The notes under the pieces were generated by a model. That model made no database searches. It saw only the letters and a program-made list of their open reading frames with translations, and had not been told where the DNA came from. From Nitrospirota bacterium (GTDB taxonomy: Bacteria; Nitrospirota; Thermodesulfovibrionia; Thermodesulfovibrionales; Dissulfurispiraceae), in assembly GCA_023476565.1 (NCBI GenBank), contig JAMCVZ010000020.1, positions 1-44,600 on the forward strand: a stretch of 44,600 bases of DNA, read 5' to 3'. The number at the start of each line of letters is the position of its first letter. Positions within the stretch are counted from its first letter, which is position 1. Shown in pieces: positions 33,579 through 42,728 of this stretch. A program made the position numbers and the translations under genes.

Positions 33579-34638
33579 GTCTTAACCTTATGGATTCGAG
33601 ATCCACGTCCTTTCTTAACAGCTTCTTTATATCCTGCGGTTTGAAAGCTCCTCTTTCAGTAAAAAGGGAAGTAACATATTTAGCTGGCGTAACGTCGAAA
33701 GCTAAGTTTATTACATTTACCCCTTCCGGCGCAACTCTATGCCCCCAGATTGTCGTCACCTCATCGGCATGGCGCTCTTCAATGGGGATAAGGTCACCGG
33801 AATCCATGGTGAAATCTATGCTGCTGAGCGGCGCCGCAACATAGAACGGAATGCCGTGCTCCTTGCACAGTACGGCAACGGTGTAGGTTCCTATCTTGTT
33901 CGCCACATCTCCGTTCCTTGTTGTCCTGTCGGTGCCGACAATGGCGAGATCTATCATGCCCTTTTTCATCAGGGCGCCTGCTGTATTGTCCGTTATCAGC
34001 GTTACCGGGATGCCGGCCTGCATCAGTTCCCATGCGGTCAACCGTGCGCCCTGCAATACAGGCCTCGTCTCATCGGCGATGACCTGTATCTTTTTCCCCT
34101 GTTCTTGTGCGGCTATCAGCATGGGGGCCGTGGCAGTGCCGTATCCCCCTGTCGCGAGGCTGCCCGCGTTGCAGTGGGTGAGTATCGTATCGCCGTCCTT
34201 TATGAATTGAGATCCCCACCTGCCGATTGCCTTGTTGATCTCGATATCCTCCTCGAGGATTCTTCGGGCTTCATCTATAAGCAGCAGCTTCACCGTGCTG
34301 ACCGGCTCGGCTTTATGGTCCGAAAGGAATTTCCTTATTCTCGCCACCGCCCATTTTATATTTACCGCAGTGGGCCTGGTGGAAAGCATGGTGTCCATAA
34401 CGGGCTCAAGCCCCTCGATAAAATCGTCCATGCTTCCGGCCTTTATTTCCTGTGCGCCGAGTGCGATCCCCATTGCCGCTGCGATGCCTATGGCGGGCGC
34501 TCCCCTTATCCAGAGCTTTTTGATCCCTTCAGCAACTTTCCGGTAATCGGTGCATTCGATAAATTTCACTTCAAGCGGCAATCTGCTCTGGTCGAGCATC
34601 ATCACTGCGCCGTCTTTCCACTCTATAGTGCTGACCAT
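33571..34638 (-). CDS. mtnA: Methylthioribose-1-phosphate isomerase
   Basis: MtnA isomerises 5-methylthioribose-1-phosphate to the ribulose form in methionine salvage. The 355-residue protein has KKLWIRGAPAIGIAAAMG near 40-57, THCNAGSLATGGYGTA (the catalytic cysteine region, near 155), RPVLQGARLTAWEL and the catalytic aspartate region GTDRTTRNGDVANKIGTY. GGAGGAG precedes the ATG by 4 nt. It begins 23 nt after the Nramp-like gene on the same strand. No other mtn genes are present, so it may serve a shortened salvage route. Confidence 0.93.
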   Translation of the reverse strand: MVSTIEWKDGAVMMLDQSRLPLEVKFIECTDYRKVAEGIKKLWIRGAPAIGIAAAMGIALGAQEIKAGSMDDFIEGLEPVMDTMLSTRPTAVNIKWAVARIRKFLSDHKAEPVSTVKLLLIDEARRILEEDIEINKAIGRWGSQFIKDGDTILTHCNAGSLATGGYGTATAPMLIAAQEQGKKIQVIADETRPVLQGARLTAWELMQAGIPVTLITDNTAGALMKKGMIDLAIVGTDRTTRNGDVANKIGTYTVAVLCKEHGIPFYVAAPLSSIDFTMDSGDLIPIEERHADEVTTIWGHRVAPEGVNVINLAFDVTPAKYVTSLFTERGAFKPQDIKKLLRKDVDLESIRLRPL

Positions 34639-34661
34639 TTATCTCCTCCAACCAAGATATT

Positions 34662-35885
34662 TTAAATGAACATTGTTGCTACGAACATTCCGGTAAGGGC
34701 GATCATTATTGCTGTCGCTGTCCATGCAATCCAGTTAAATGTTTTTGAGTTTACGTACTCTTCCATCAACTCCTTCTTGTTTATCAGGAGCAGCATGAAA
34801 ACCAAAACAAAAGGCAGCATCACACCGTTTATGACCTGTGAAATCCACATGATAGCTATAAGCGGGGCATTCGGGATCAGGACTATGAGAGAGCCTATCG
34901 CGATCAGGATGGTATAAAGCCACATGAATTGAGGGGCATCCTTGAATGTCTTACTTACCCCTGCCTCCCAGCCCATACCTTCGCATATATAGTATGCTGT
35001 AGCCAACGGCAGTATGGAGGCGGAAAAGAGAGAGGCATTGGCAAGGCCGATTGCAAACAACACAGAGGCATATTTACCCGCAATAGGCGCAAGCGCAGCA
35101 GCAGCATCTTTGGCGCTCTCTATCTGTATTCCGGCCTTAAAGAGGGTGGCGCCGCACGCAACGATGATGAAAAAGGCCACGATATCCGTCATAAAGCAAC
35201 CGACGATGACATCTATTCTCGATGCCCAGTACTGTTCTTTGCTGACGCCCTTTTCGACAACCGATGACTGCAAATAGAACTGCATCCACGGTGCTATCGT
35301 AGTCCCCACCACGCCGATGAGTGTAACGATATAGAGAGAATTAAAGTGAAAGGCAGGTTTAATGGTTTCCAACGCTACTTGGGACCAATCGGGCTTGGCC
35401 AATATGGCCGCCGGTATATATACGAAATAAACAACGCATATGACCAGGAATATTTTTTCAACTATACGGTACGTCCCCTTCACAACAAGCAGCCAGACCA
35501 GCAGCGCGCCGATCGGCACGGATATATATTTGTTAATGCCGAACATCTCATTGCTTGCCGCCCATCCTGCAAATTCAGCGGCGGTATTCCCGAGATCCGT
35601 TACGAAGAGAAAGATCATGAGCCAGAAGGTGATCTTTACGCCGTAGTTTTCCCGGATTAGTTCAGCAAGCCCTTTGCCGGTAACCGCTCCCATCCGGGCG
35701 GACATCTCCTGCACCACGATAAGCGCGATGGTAATAGGAATGAGGGACCATAAAAACGAATAGCCGAAATGCGCGCCGGCTATGGAGTAGGTTGCAATAC
35801 CCCCCGCATCGTTGTCCACATTTGCCGTTATGATACCCGGACCTAAGATGGACAGGAGTATCAGGAACCTCTTCCAGCGGGTCAT
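34662..35885 (-). CDS. Non-canonical Nramp-family metal transporter
   Basis: This 407-residue protein has about 11 hydrophobic segments and the Nramp order of helices. In true Nramp carriers helix 1 holds DPGN and helix 6 holds a metal-binding methionine (M-P-H). Here helix 1 reads ANVDNDAGGIATYSIAG and helix 6 reads TTIAPWMQFYLQSSV: the proline and asparagine of the first motif are changed and the helix-6 methionine position is alanine. Loss of that methionine is a feature of Nramp-related magnesium carriers. Its ATG overlaps the stop of the MgtE-like sensor gene by 4 nt (ATGA). Magnesium or another hard divalent ion is therefore the likely substrate. Confidence 0.85.
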   Translation of the reverse strand: MTRWKRFLILLSILGPGIITANVDNDAGGIATYSIAGAHFGYSFLWSLIPITIALIVVQEMSARMGAVTGKGLAELIRENYGVKITFWLMIFLFVTDLGNTAAEFAGWAASNEMFGINKYISVPIGALLVWLLVVKGTYRIVEKIFLVICVVYFVYIPAAILAKPDWSQVALETIKPAFHFNSLYIVTLIGVVGTTIAPWMQFYLQSSVVEKGVSKEQYWASRIDVIVGCFMTDIVAFFIIVACGATLFKAGIQIESAKDAAAALAPIAGKYASVLFAIGLANASLFSASILPLATAYYICEGMGWEAGVSKTFKDAPQFMWLYTILIAIGSLIVLIPNAPLIAIMWISQVINGVMLPFVLVFMLLLINKKELMEEYVNSKTFNWIAWTATAIMIALTGMFVATMFI

Positions 35886-37141
35886 CGGGCTCTTCCTTTG
35901 CGTTTTGCAGGCGGGAGTATTCTGTCGATTATGTCGTCGATTGATACTATGCCGAGGAGATAGCCTTCGTTATCAACGACCGGAAGGGCGAAGAGATTGT
36001 ATTTAGATATGATTTCGGCAGCCACCATTTCATCGGCATCAGGTGTTACGGTCTTCAGTTTTAATTCCATTATTTCGGAAAGCTTCGTGTCCGGCCCTGC
36101 CAGGAGCAGGTCCCTGAGGGAAGCGACCCCCAGCAGTTTTTCCTGCTCATCAACAACATATATGTAATAAACGTTTTCGCTCTCTTCGGAATCCTTCCTG
36201 AGTCTCTCTATGGCTTCCTTTACGGTCATGTCATAGCGGTATGCGATGAACTGGTTGGTCATCAGGCCGCCGGCAGTATCCTCTTCGTGTCCGAGGAGTT
36301 CCTGTATATCTTCGGCCTCTTCCTTTTCTATATGCTCCAGAATCTCTTTGGCTTTTTCGGTCGGGAGATCGCTCAGGACGTCAGCAGCTTCGTCCGGGGG
36401 CATCTCCTCTATGATATCTGCGGCCTTTTCAGGATCGAGGGCGTTTATTATATCAGCCTGCATATCGGGTTCCATTTCGGACAGGGCCTCCGCGGCGGTC
36501 CCGATGTCGAGGTCTTTAAACAGGTGAGCGCCCTCTTCGCGCGAGACCTGGCTGATGATGTCGGCAATATCGGCGGGATGGAGCTCCGACAGCATCTGCC
36601 GGGGAACGGTAAGCGCAATCGTTTTCAGTTTCGGCTTCAGATGCTGTATGTAGTTCCAGCTTATCAGATTGCAGGGCATCGAGCTGTTGAACAATCTAAG
36701 GAACTCCTCACTCCCGCGCTCCAACCCGAGTCTCCTCAGTATCCCTCTCATGCCGACATCAACGGCAACGAGCACGGCCTCGCCCTCGTATCCTTCCAGC
36801 TTTATATCGTTTACTCTGACTACTTTGGCGCCGTTAGCATCGACAATCTGCTTGTCGAGGATATCTCTTACCGCAAGGAGGTCATCCCCGCTGCCTTCGG
36901 AAGGCCCGATGGAATCGGTATCGAGGTATGAGGATATTATCCTTTTATTGAAAATATTGATATCTTCCCATTTAATGCGGTACAACTGCTTTTTCCTCTC
37001 GATGATAAGGGCGGATATTTTCGGAAGGGGGTCCCCTTTGACTACAACGGCATCTTTCATCCTTCCGATGACCTCACCCTTGGGGTCGAAGACAGGCTTC
37101 TTTATTACTTCGCTGAGGAATAATTCACCAAATAACGGCAT
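35882..37141 (-). CDS. MgtE-like magnesium sensor without a transport domain (PRC, MgtE-N, CBS)
   Basis: This 419-residue soluble protein has two N-terminal PRC-barrel-like segments (about 1-75 and 85-150), an MgtE N domain (about 180-285, with repeats such as DPEKAADIIEEMPPDEAADV) and a CBS pair (about 290-410, ending LPVVDNEGYLLGIVSIDDII). Linkage to MgtE is clear in DTAGGLMTNQFIAYR, but the five-helix MgtE pore is absent. In MgtE these parts bind Mg2+ and gate the channel. Here they would act on a separate protein, most likely the Nramp-like carrier encoded next with a 4-nt overlap. The start has no strong ribosome site; a TATACT box lies 11 nt upstream of it. Confidence 0.85.
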   Translation of the reverse strand: MPLFGELFLSEVIKKPVFDPKGEVIGRMKDAVVVKGDPLPKISALIIERKKQLYRIKWEDINIFNKRIISSYLDTDSIGPSEGSGDDLLAVRDILDKQIVDANGAKVVRVNDIKLEGYEGEAVLVAVDVGMRGILRRLGLERGSEEFLRLFNSSMPCNLISWNYIQHLKPKLKTIALTVPRQMLSELHPADIADIISQVSREEGAHLFKDLDIGTAAEALSEMEPDMQADIINALDPEKAADIIEEMPPDEAADVLSDLPTEKAKEILEHIEKEEAEDIQELLGHEEDTAGGLMTNQFIAYRYDMTVKEAIERLRKDSEESENVYYIYVVDEQEKLLGVASLRDLLLAGPDTKLSEIMELKLKTVTPDADEMVAAEIISKYNLFALPVVDNEGYLLGIVSIDDIIDRILPPAKRKGRAR

Positions 37142-37269
37142 AATTTTTAGTATACCTTATTTAAAATAAATAAGCCCGTAAGTTGCAGTGTTGAATATCG
37201 ATCGAAGGCAAAATGATAAAATAGCAGTTATGGTTCTAATCCACTACGCATCACGCATTACGGAGCATT

Positions 37270-39792
37270 ATGACCGGCTATCCGATTGACGACATACTCC
37301 CCGAACTGAAAGAAGCGGTGCTCAGGAACGCTTCGGCGGTTCTGCATGCACCGCCCGGCGCAGGAAAGACCACCCGTGTTCCTCTTGCCCTGCTCGATAT
37401 GCTACCGCCTGAAAAGGGCCGTATCATCATGCTCGAGCCGCGCAGGATAGCCGCTGTTTCCGCGGCCCGGTGGATGGCGCAGACCCTCGGCGAACAGGCA
37501 GGAAAAACCGTCGGCTATACCATACGCTTCAACAGCCGTACCTCCGATTCAACGCGGATCGAAGTCGTTACCGAGGGGGTCCTCACCCGGCGTATTCAGC
37601 ATGACCCCGGTCTCGAAGGCATTGCTATGGTCATCTTCGATGAATTCCACGAGCGGAGCCTCCATGCCGATCTTGCGCTTGCTCTCTCTCTCGATATACG
37701 CCGGAACCTCAGGGAGGACCTGAAAATCCTCGTCATGTCCGCAACCTTGGATTGCGGCCCCATCGCATCGCTGCTGGACAATGCGCCGGTAATTACCTCG
37801 CAGGGCACGGCCTTTCCCGTAGAAGAGCATTACCTTGGAGATAAGCGGGACCGATCCCTCTCAGAACAGGTCACGGATGCTGTCAGAGCGGCACTGAACG
37901 AAACCTCCGGCGATATCCTTGTCTTTCTGCCCGGATCGGGCGAAATCCGCTCATGCGCCGAAGCGCTGCGAGCAGTGATAGAACGCAGAGGCGATGGCAT
38001 TACTCTTCATCCCCTCTACGGCGATCTTCCTTTTGAGGAGCAGGAGCGCGCAATCTTCCCGTCGAAAAACCGCAAGGTCGTGCTCGCCACAAACATTGCT
38101 GAAACAAGCCTGACCATCGAGGGCGTGCATGTTGTCATTGACAGCGGCCTGACCCGCAGGCTCCAGTACGACCCGTCCACAGGCATGAACCGGCTGATCA
38201 CGCTCTCTGTTTCAAAGGCCTCGGCAGAACAGCGCAAGGGCCGGGCCGGGCGGCTCGGGCCCGGAGTCTGCTACCGCCTCTACAGCCGGCATGCCTTTCA
38301 GTCCATGATTCCCTTTGCGCCGCCCGAGATGCTCGTGTCCGACCTGTCGTCACTCGCGCTCGAACTCGCGGTATGGGGCGTTAAGGACCCATCCGCTCTC
38401 TCGTGGCTCGATACACCACCCCCTGCTGCCTGGGACGCTGCCCGTGCGCTGCTTACAGACCTGGGCGCGCTTGACACTTCCGGCTCGGTCTCTCAGGCAG
38501 GCAAGGCCATGTCCCGCATGCCGCTCCATCCGCGTCTTGCCCGTCTGCTGGTGAGGGCCGGGGAACTCGGCTGTATCCATCTCGGCGCTGATCTTGCCGC
38601 CCTCCTCTCGGAGCGTGACATACTCCGCAGGGGCGGATATGGCCGTATGATCCATACAGGCGAAGCGGACATTGCCGAACGGATCGATATCCTGCACGCA
38701 TGGCGAAACGGGAATGAAGCGCACGGCACAGTCGATACCCTGGCCCTGCGCACTGTAGACAGGACATCGAAACAGCTTATGCGCCTGGTTCCCGGAACGC
38801 GGAAGGAAACAAGTGATCCCGACCTGATCTCACGCCTCCTCCTGTGCGCCTTCCCCGACAGGGTCGCCCGGCAACGTGAGGATGGAAACAATCGTTTTGT
38901 TCTTGCCCGGGGGAGGGGCGTGCGGCTGTCCGCAACAAGCGGGTTGAGCATAAGCCCTTTCATTATTGTCGTTAATGTGGATGCAGGCGAAAAAGGCGAA
39001 GGCTTTGTGCATCTCGCTGCACCGCTCACCGAGGGACTTATCCGTGAGGAATGCGCCGGACGCATCGAGTCCCTGCGGCGGGTCGAGTGGGACAAAAAAG
39101 AGAGTCGGATTATCGCCACTATCGAAGAGCGGCTGGGCGCAGTGCCCCTTTCAGCAAAGCCTTTTAATCCTGTGGATGAAGAGGCCGCGCCCCTTCTCTG
39201 CGCAGCAATCCGCTCTGCCCCCGGCATGCTTGCCTTTGGCAAAGAGGCCCGCCAACTACAAGGAAGGGTGGGTCTGATGCTAAGGGTATTCCCTGAGGAG
39301 GCCTGGCCTGATTTTTCAGATGAACGCCTCGCATCCGCGCCTGAAGAATGGCTCATGCCCTGGCTCGGCGGCGTTCGCAGCGCACAGGACCTTGCTATCC
39401 TGGATATCCTCCCTGCGCTGAAAGCGCTGCTTTCCCGGGAACAGGCACGGCTCCTCGATGAGCGTGCGCCGGCATCGATCATCGTTCCCAGCGGCCATCG
39501 CGTGCATCTCGATTACGCTGCGGGGGATATTCCGGTGCTCGCCGTTAAATTGCAGGAGATGTTCGGGCTCGCCGGTACTCCCGCGATAGCAGGTGGACGG
39601 GTGAAAGTGCTCCTCCACCTCTTATCCCCGGCGCGCAGGCCCGTCCAGATCACGCAGGATTTGAAGGGGTTCTGGAACGGCAGTTATCAGCAGGTGAAAA
39701 AAGAATTGAAAGGGCGCTACCCCAAGCATCCCTGGCCGGATGACCCGTGGAACGCCGTCCCTACGCGAAAAGCCAAACCCCGCGGGCAATAG
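37270..39792 (+). CDS. hrpB: ATP-dependent helicase HrpB
   Basis: An 840-residue DEAH/RHA-type helicase. Motif I is HAPPGAGKTTRVPLALL (near 26-42), motif II is DEFHERS (near 125), motif III is MSATLD, and motifs V/VI are ATNIAETSLTIEGVHVVIDSG and QRKGRAGRLGPGVCYRLYS. The HA2 region and the HrpB-specific C-terminal domain (ending PRRPVQITQDLKGFWNGSYQ-like) are both present, so the gene is full length. The cellular role is poorly defined. GGAG lies 5 nt before the ATG. It is divergent from the MgtE-like gene. Confidence 0.94.
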   Translation: MTGYPIDDILPELKEAVLRNASAVLHAPPGAGKTTRVPLALLDMLPPEKGRIIMLEPRRIAAVSAARWMAQTLGEQAGKTVGYTIRFNSRTSDSTRIEVVTEGVLTRRIQHDPGLEGIAMVIFDEFHERSLHADLALALSLDIRRNLREDLKILVMSATLDCGPIASLLDNAPVITSQGTAFPVEEHYLGDKRDRSLSEQVTDAVRAALNETSGDILVFLPGSGEIRSCAEALRAVIERRGDGITLHPLYGDLPFEEQERAIFPSKNRKVVLATNIAETSLTIEGVHVVIDSGLTRRLQYDPSTGMNRLITLSVSKASAEQRKGRAGRLGPGVCYRLYSRHAFQSMIPFAPPEMLVSDLSSLALELAVWGVKDPSALSWLDTPPPAAWDAARALLTDLGALDTSGSVSQAGKAMSRMPLHPRLARLLVRAGELGCIHLGADLAALLSERDILRRGGYGRMIHTGEADIAERIDILHAWRNGNEAHGTVDTLALRTVDRTSKQLMRLVPGTRKETSDPDLISRLLLCAFPDRVARQREDGNNRFVLARGRGVRLSATSGLSISPFIIVVNVDAGEKGEGFVHLAAPLTEGLIREECAGRIESLRRVEWDKKESRIIATIEERLGAVPLSAKPFNPVDEEAAPLLCAAIRSAPGMLAFGKEARQLQGRVGLMLRVFPEEAWPDFSDERLASAPEEWLMPWLGGVRSAQDLAILDILPALKALLSREQARLLDERAPASIIVPSGHRVHLDYAAGDIPVLAVKLQEMFGLAGTPAIAGGRVKVLLHLLSPARRPVQITQDLKGFWNGSYQQVKKELKGRYPKHPWPDDPWNAVPTRKAKPRGQ

Positions 39793-39859
39793 CCTACATT
39801 ATCTCTCGCGTTAGAGAGCAGAAAGGATAAGGCTCATGTTCTCCTGGTCCCCTTCTCAT

Positions 39860-40237
39860 TCACTCATATCGCCTCAGCTCATCCTCTGAAAAGCCGAAGT
39901 AGTGCCCGATTTCGTGAATGAGGGTCTTTCTGATCTCTTCAACGAGGTCCTTTTCAGTGGAACAGATCCTTTCGATGTTTTTCTGAAAGAGAATGATCTC
40001 ATCAGGCAGGGGATGGGGGATATCGAAAAAACCGCCCCTCGACGGATGCGCAACACCGCGAAAAAGCCCGAGCAAGTATCCCTGACCGGCGCCGATGTTC
40101 CTGGTATTCTCCTGCGTCGGATAGTCCTCTACAATAATTGTAATATTGGTGAGGTGTTTTTTGAACTTCCTGGGCAATGCTTCAAGGGCTTGTTCTACAA
40201 GCTGCTCGAAACGCTCTCTGCTCGTTCTGAAGGCCAT
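39860..40237 (-). CDS. Zincin-like metallopeptidase (DUF1025/MMP type)
   Basis: A 125-residue minimal metallopeptidase. The zinc-binding helix is TLIHEIGHYFGFSEDEL (about 105-121), with the HExxH motif and the downstream acidic residues typical of the family; LPDEIILFQKNIE precedes it. Members are short cytoplasmic zincins of unknown substrate. It converges with hrpB across a 67-bp gap containing a small CTCTC/GAGAG stem. Confidence 0.85.
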   Translation of the reverse strand: MAFRTSRERFEQLVEQALEALPRKFKKHLTNITIIVEDYPTQENTRNIGAGQGYLLGLFRGVAHPSRGGFFDIPHPLPDEIILFQKNIERICSTEKDLVEEIRKTLIHEIGHYFGFSEDELRRYE

Positions 40238-40280
40238 GAGATAATTTTAACAGTATCTCAGGATTCTGTCTGCCGGTTCA

Positions 40281-40391
40281 ATGCACGAATGCAACCCCGG
40301 CCGGATCCGCTTTATACTGACCCAACAGATCAAGGCCCTCGAAGAGGGGTTCGATTGTCAGCTTTTCGAGGGGATAGGAAAGAGCACATAA
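40281..40391 (+). pseudogene. Fragment of a LysR-type regulator (HTH end only)
   Basis: A 36-codon open stretch encodes LTQQIKALEEGFDCQLFEGI followed by GKST and a stop. This matches the recognition-helix end of LysR regulators (Q-x-x-I-x-x-L-E-x-x-x-x-x-x-L-F-E-R). The preceding helices are unrecognisable and the effector domain is missing. It is a remnant, unrelated in detail to the intact LysR gene at 41127. Confidence 0.5.
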
Positions 40392-40399
40392 CCACACTT

Positions 40400-40428
40400 C
40401 TTATACTACCGCCGGCATCTGCTATAAT
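40400..40428 (+). promoter_or_regulatory. Promoter of the MOSC gene
   Basis: A perfect TATAAT at 40423-40428 ends 6 nt before the ATG at 40435; the -35 region 17 bp upstream (CTTATA, 40400-40405) is weak. With no ribosome site, the message would start at or one base from the ATG. Confidence 0.45.
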
Positions 40429-40434
40429 TTATAA

Positions 40435-41076
40435 ATGATAATCGAATCGCTCGCTATCGGGCTGCCGAAGAAAGAGATATTCAATGATAAAGAGATTGTG
40501 ACAGGCATCTGCAAGGTTCCTGTATCAGGGCCGTTTCATCTCACGAAAACGGGATTCGAAGGTGACGGGGTTGGGGACTTGAAATATCACGGCGGTCCGC
40601 ACAAGGCTATCTGTGTGTACGGCAAGGACCACTATCCCTACTGGGAAAAAATACTCGGGATAAAAATGCCTGTTGCCGCATTCGGCGAGAATTTCTCTGT
40701 TTCATGCCTGCATGAGGATGATGTCTGCATCGGCGATATCTTCCGGGTCGGGACTGCTGTTGTACAGGTCAGCCAGCCCCGCCAGCCCTGCAAGACCCTT
40801 GCCGCACGGCTCGGCAGGGCTGATATGGTCCAGCTCGTAAAAGATTCGGGCCGCACCGGATTCTATTTGAGGGTGCTGGAAGAGGGGACGGTAAAAAAAG
40901 GCGATGCTTTGGTACTGAAGGAAAAGGATGCAAAGGGGGTAACGGTCTCATTCGCCAATCACACTTTTTATCACGACAGAGGTAATTGCGGGGCCATTGA
41001 AAAGGTCCTTACTGTATCCGCGCTCTCTGAGTCCTGGCAGCGCTCGTTTCTTAAGCTGATCGAGGAGTGTAAATAA
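40435..41076 (+). CDS. MOSC-domain protein (YiiM-like)
   Basis: This 213-residue protein begins MIIESLAIGLPKKEIF and has the MOSC blocks GFEGDGVGDLKYHGGPHKAI (about 40-59), FGENFSV and VSQPRQPCKTLAARLGR, where the conserved cysteine (about 119) lies. Standalone MOSC proteins of the YiiM type bind molybdenum cofactor and reduce N-hydroxylated compounds in some bacteria. Length and motif order are normal. It is the first of two same-strand genes, the second being a LysR regulator 50 nt on. Confidence 0.9.
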   Translation: MIIESLAIGLPKKEIFNDKEIVTGICKVPVSGPFHLTKTGFEGDGVGDLKYHGGPHKAICVYGKDHYPYWEKILGIKMPVAAFGENFSVSCLHEDDVCIGDIFRVGTAVVQVSQPRQPCKTLAARLGRADMVQLVKDSGRTGFYLRVLEEGTVKKGDALVLKEKDAKGVTVSFANHTFYHDRGNCGAIEKVLTVSALSESWQRSFLKLIEECK

Positions 41077-41126
41077 AACAGCGGGGAATACAAGAAACAT
41101 ACCGGTTTATGTTAATGTAAAAAAAT

Positions 41127-42038
41127 ATGGATGTAAGGTTGAAAGTTTTCTGCGCTGTTGCTGAAACAAAGAGTTTTTCAAAGGCTTCCCGCATCATTCA
41201 TCTGTCCCAACCGGCAATAAGCCTTCAGATTCAGGCGCTCGAAGAGCTTTTCGAGACAAAGCTCTTCGACAGGTCTGAAGGAACTGTGGAACTCACTTAC
41301 TCAGGCAAGACCTTTTACCGCGAGGCGAAACACATTTTGCAGCACTATGCCTCCCTGGAAAAGCAGATCGGGAAGATCACCGGGATGATACGGGGGGACG
41401 TTACCCTCGGCTCAAGCATCTCGCTCGGCGACCACGTGCTCCCCCGCCTGATTATCGACTTCAAGAAAAAACATCCGAAGGTGAAAATAAACATGCTGGT
41501 GGGCAACACCAAGAGAATCGAGGACCTGCTGTCAGCAGGGCTTATCGATATCGGCCTGGTGGCGGGTGAGTCATCAAGGACCAATATGAAGACAGAACCC
41601 ATCGTCCATGATGAGCTGATCCTCATCGTACCCCGGACGCACCCTTTGGCGAGGAAGAAGGTGGTTTCTATACTCGAAGTGGCGCAGGAGCCTTTTATTC
41701 TAAGAGAGGAGGGCTCGGGAACGCGGCGGCGGATCGATGAGTATTTTGCCCGTCATGGTGTCAGCACACGCACAATGCATATTGCGCTCATCCTCGGGAG
41801 CACGGAGTCGATCAAAGAGGCGGTCGAGGCGGGCATTGGAATATCCATTGTTTCGAAGTGGGCCGTCAAAAAAGAGGTCGAAGACGGGAGATTGAGGATG
41901 CTTACCCCGAAAGAGGGGAGGATACTGAGAGACCTCTTTATAATGCTGCCCAATAAAATCCAGCATTCGCACGTTATCGAGGACTTCATCCTCTTTGTCA
42001 AAAAGTACCCCTATGAAAGGATCATGCCGGAAGAATAG
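41127..42038 (+). CDS. LysR-family transcriptional regulator
   Basis: The 303-residue protein has an N-terminal winged helix-turn-helix (about 1-60: FSKASRIIHLSQPAISLQIQ) and a periplasmic-binding-fold effector domain (about 88-295: GDVTLGSSISLGDHVLP, then GLIDIGLVAGE). It most resembles the CysL/CbbR side of the family, and similar proteins are annotated with selenium metabolism genes; selA is present at 3835, though 36 kb away. Probable targets are the MOSC gene just upstream or unlinked genes. The start ATG has no strong ribosome site. Confidence 0.9.
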   Translation: MDVRLKVFCAVAETKSFSKASRIIHLSQPAISLQIQALEELFETKLFDRSEGTVELTYSGKTFYREAKHILQHYASLEKQIGKITGMIRGDVTLGSSISLGDHVLPRLIIDFKKKHPKVKINMLVGNTKRIEDLLSAGLIDIGLVAGESSRTNMKTEPIVHDELILIVPRTHPLARKKVVSILEVAQEPFILREEGSGTRRRIDEYFARHGVSTRTMHIALILGSTESIKEAVEAGIGISIVSKWAVKKEVEDGRLRMLTPKEGRILRDLFIMLPNKIQHSHVIEDFILFVKKYPYERIMPEE

Positions 42039-42152
42039 ATGAACCGTATCCCCCCCTGTGGACCCTCTCTCACTGAGCACACCATATTAAAGACCTTCGG
42101 CACACACCGTGTTCCATTTAAAGCCGGGGTCCGATTGTTCGGGATGGCGGGT

Positions 42153-42557
42153 TTAATCGCTCTTATCGTCTTTTTCGCGGTTCCGGGCCTTTCCCTCGCC
42201 GCTGTGTTTTTTTAACTCCCTTCCGCAGTGGAAGCAGTAAGTGATCTGCGCAGTGAAAATCTCCTTTCCGGCCCTCGTAAATACAATCTTTTCAAAGCTC
42301 AGGGCCCCCATTACCCTGCAGCACCAATCCCCTCTTCCGCTCCCTCTTTTCTCATATTCCTCATTTACGGGATTGCCGCACTGGCAACAGTAATTGACGC
42401 TGAATTTAATGGGCACTATATCATCAAACGCGAGTTTGAGATGCTCCTCAAGCGCGCCCTCTTTCAAGACATTGCAGCACTGGTTATCTTTTTTATACTC
42501 TTTAAGCTCCTTCCACCATATTACTGTTGTATTATCTACCGCTTTTTCCCTTCCCAT
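42153..42557 (-). CDS. Zinc-ribbon-like hypothetical protein
   Basis: This 134-residue protein has several cysteine pairs: QCCNVL, YCCQCGNPV, WCCRVMG and YCFHCGREL. The CxxCG knuckles at about 57-60 and 108-111 look like two halves of a zinc ribbon. The C-terminus is very basic and acidic (KKHSGEGKARNREKDD). AGGTTG lies 8 nt before the ATG. I do not recognise a named family. It is divergent from the methyltransferase gene, and a CRP-type palindrome lies between them. Confidence 0.6.
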   Translation of the reverse strand: MGREKAVDNTTVIWWKELKEYKKDNQCCNVLKEGALEEHLKLAFDDIVPIKFSVNYCCQCGNPVNEEYEKRGSGRGDWCCRVMGALSFEKIVFTRAGKEIFTAQITYCFHCGRELKKHSGEGKARNREKDDKSD

Positions 42558-42648
42558 GTATTTTCAACCTGCCTGGAACAAACCTCCCGGTCAATTTTAT
42601 GCATATATTATGCTCTCATTATTCAATAGTAATCCAGGGGGAAAAAGC

Positions 42649-42664
42649 TGTGATTGCAATCACA
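42649..42664. promoter_or_regulatory. CRP-type operator palindrome
   Basis: TGTGATTGCAATCACA is a perfect 16-bp palindrome identical in its conserved halves to the CRP consensus (TGTGA-N6-TCACA). It lies between divergent genes, 92 bp upstream of the zinc-ribbon ATG and 102 bp upstream of the methyltransferase ATG. A CRP/FNR-family protein is the obvious candidate; none is encoded in this window. Confidence 0.6.
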
Positions 42665-42728
42665 CTATGCTGCTTTTGCCTTAACCAAGGCGATGAAATT
42701 AGCCCAAACAATATCGCAGAAATGAACC

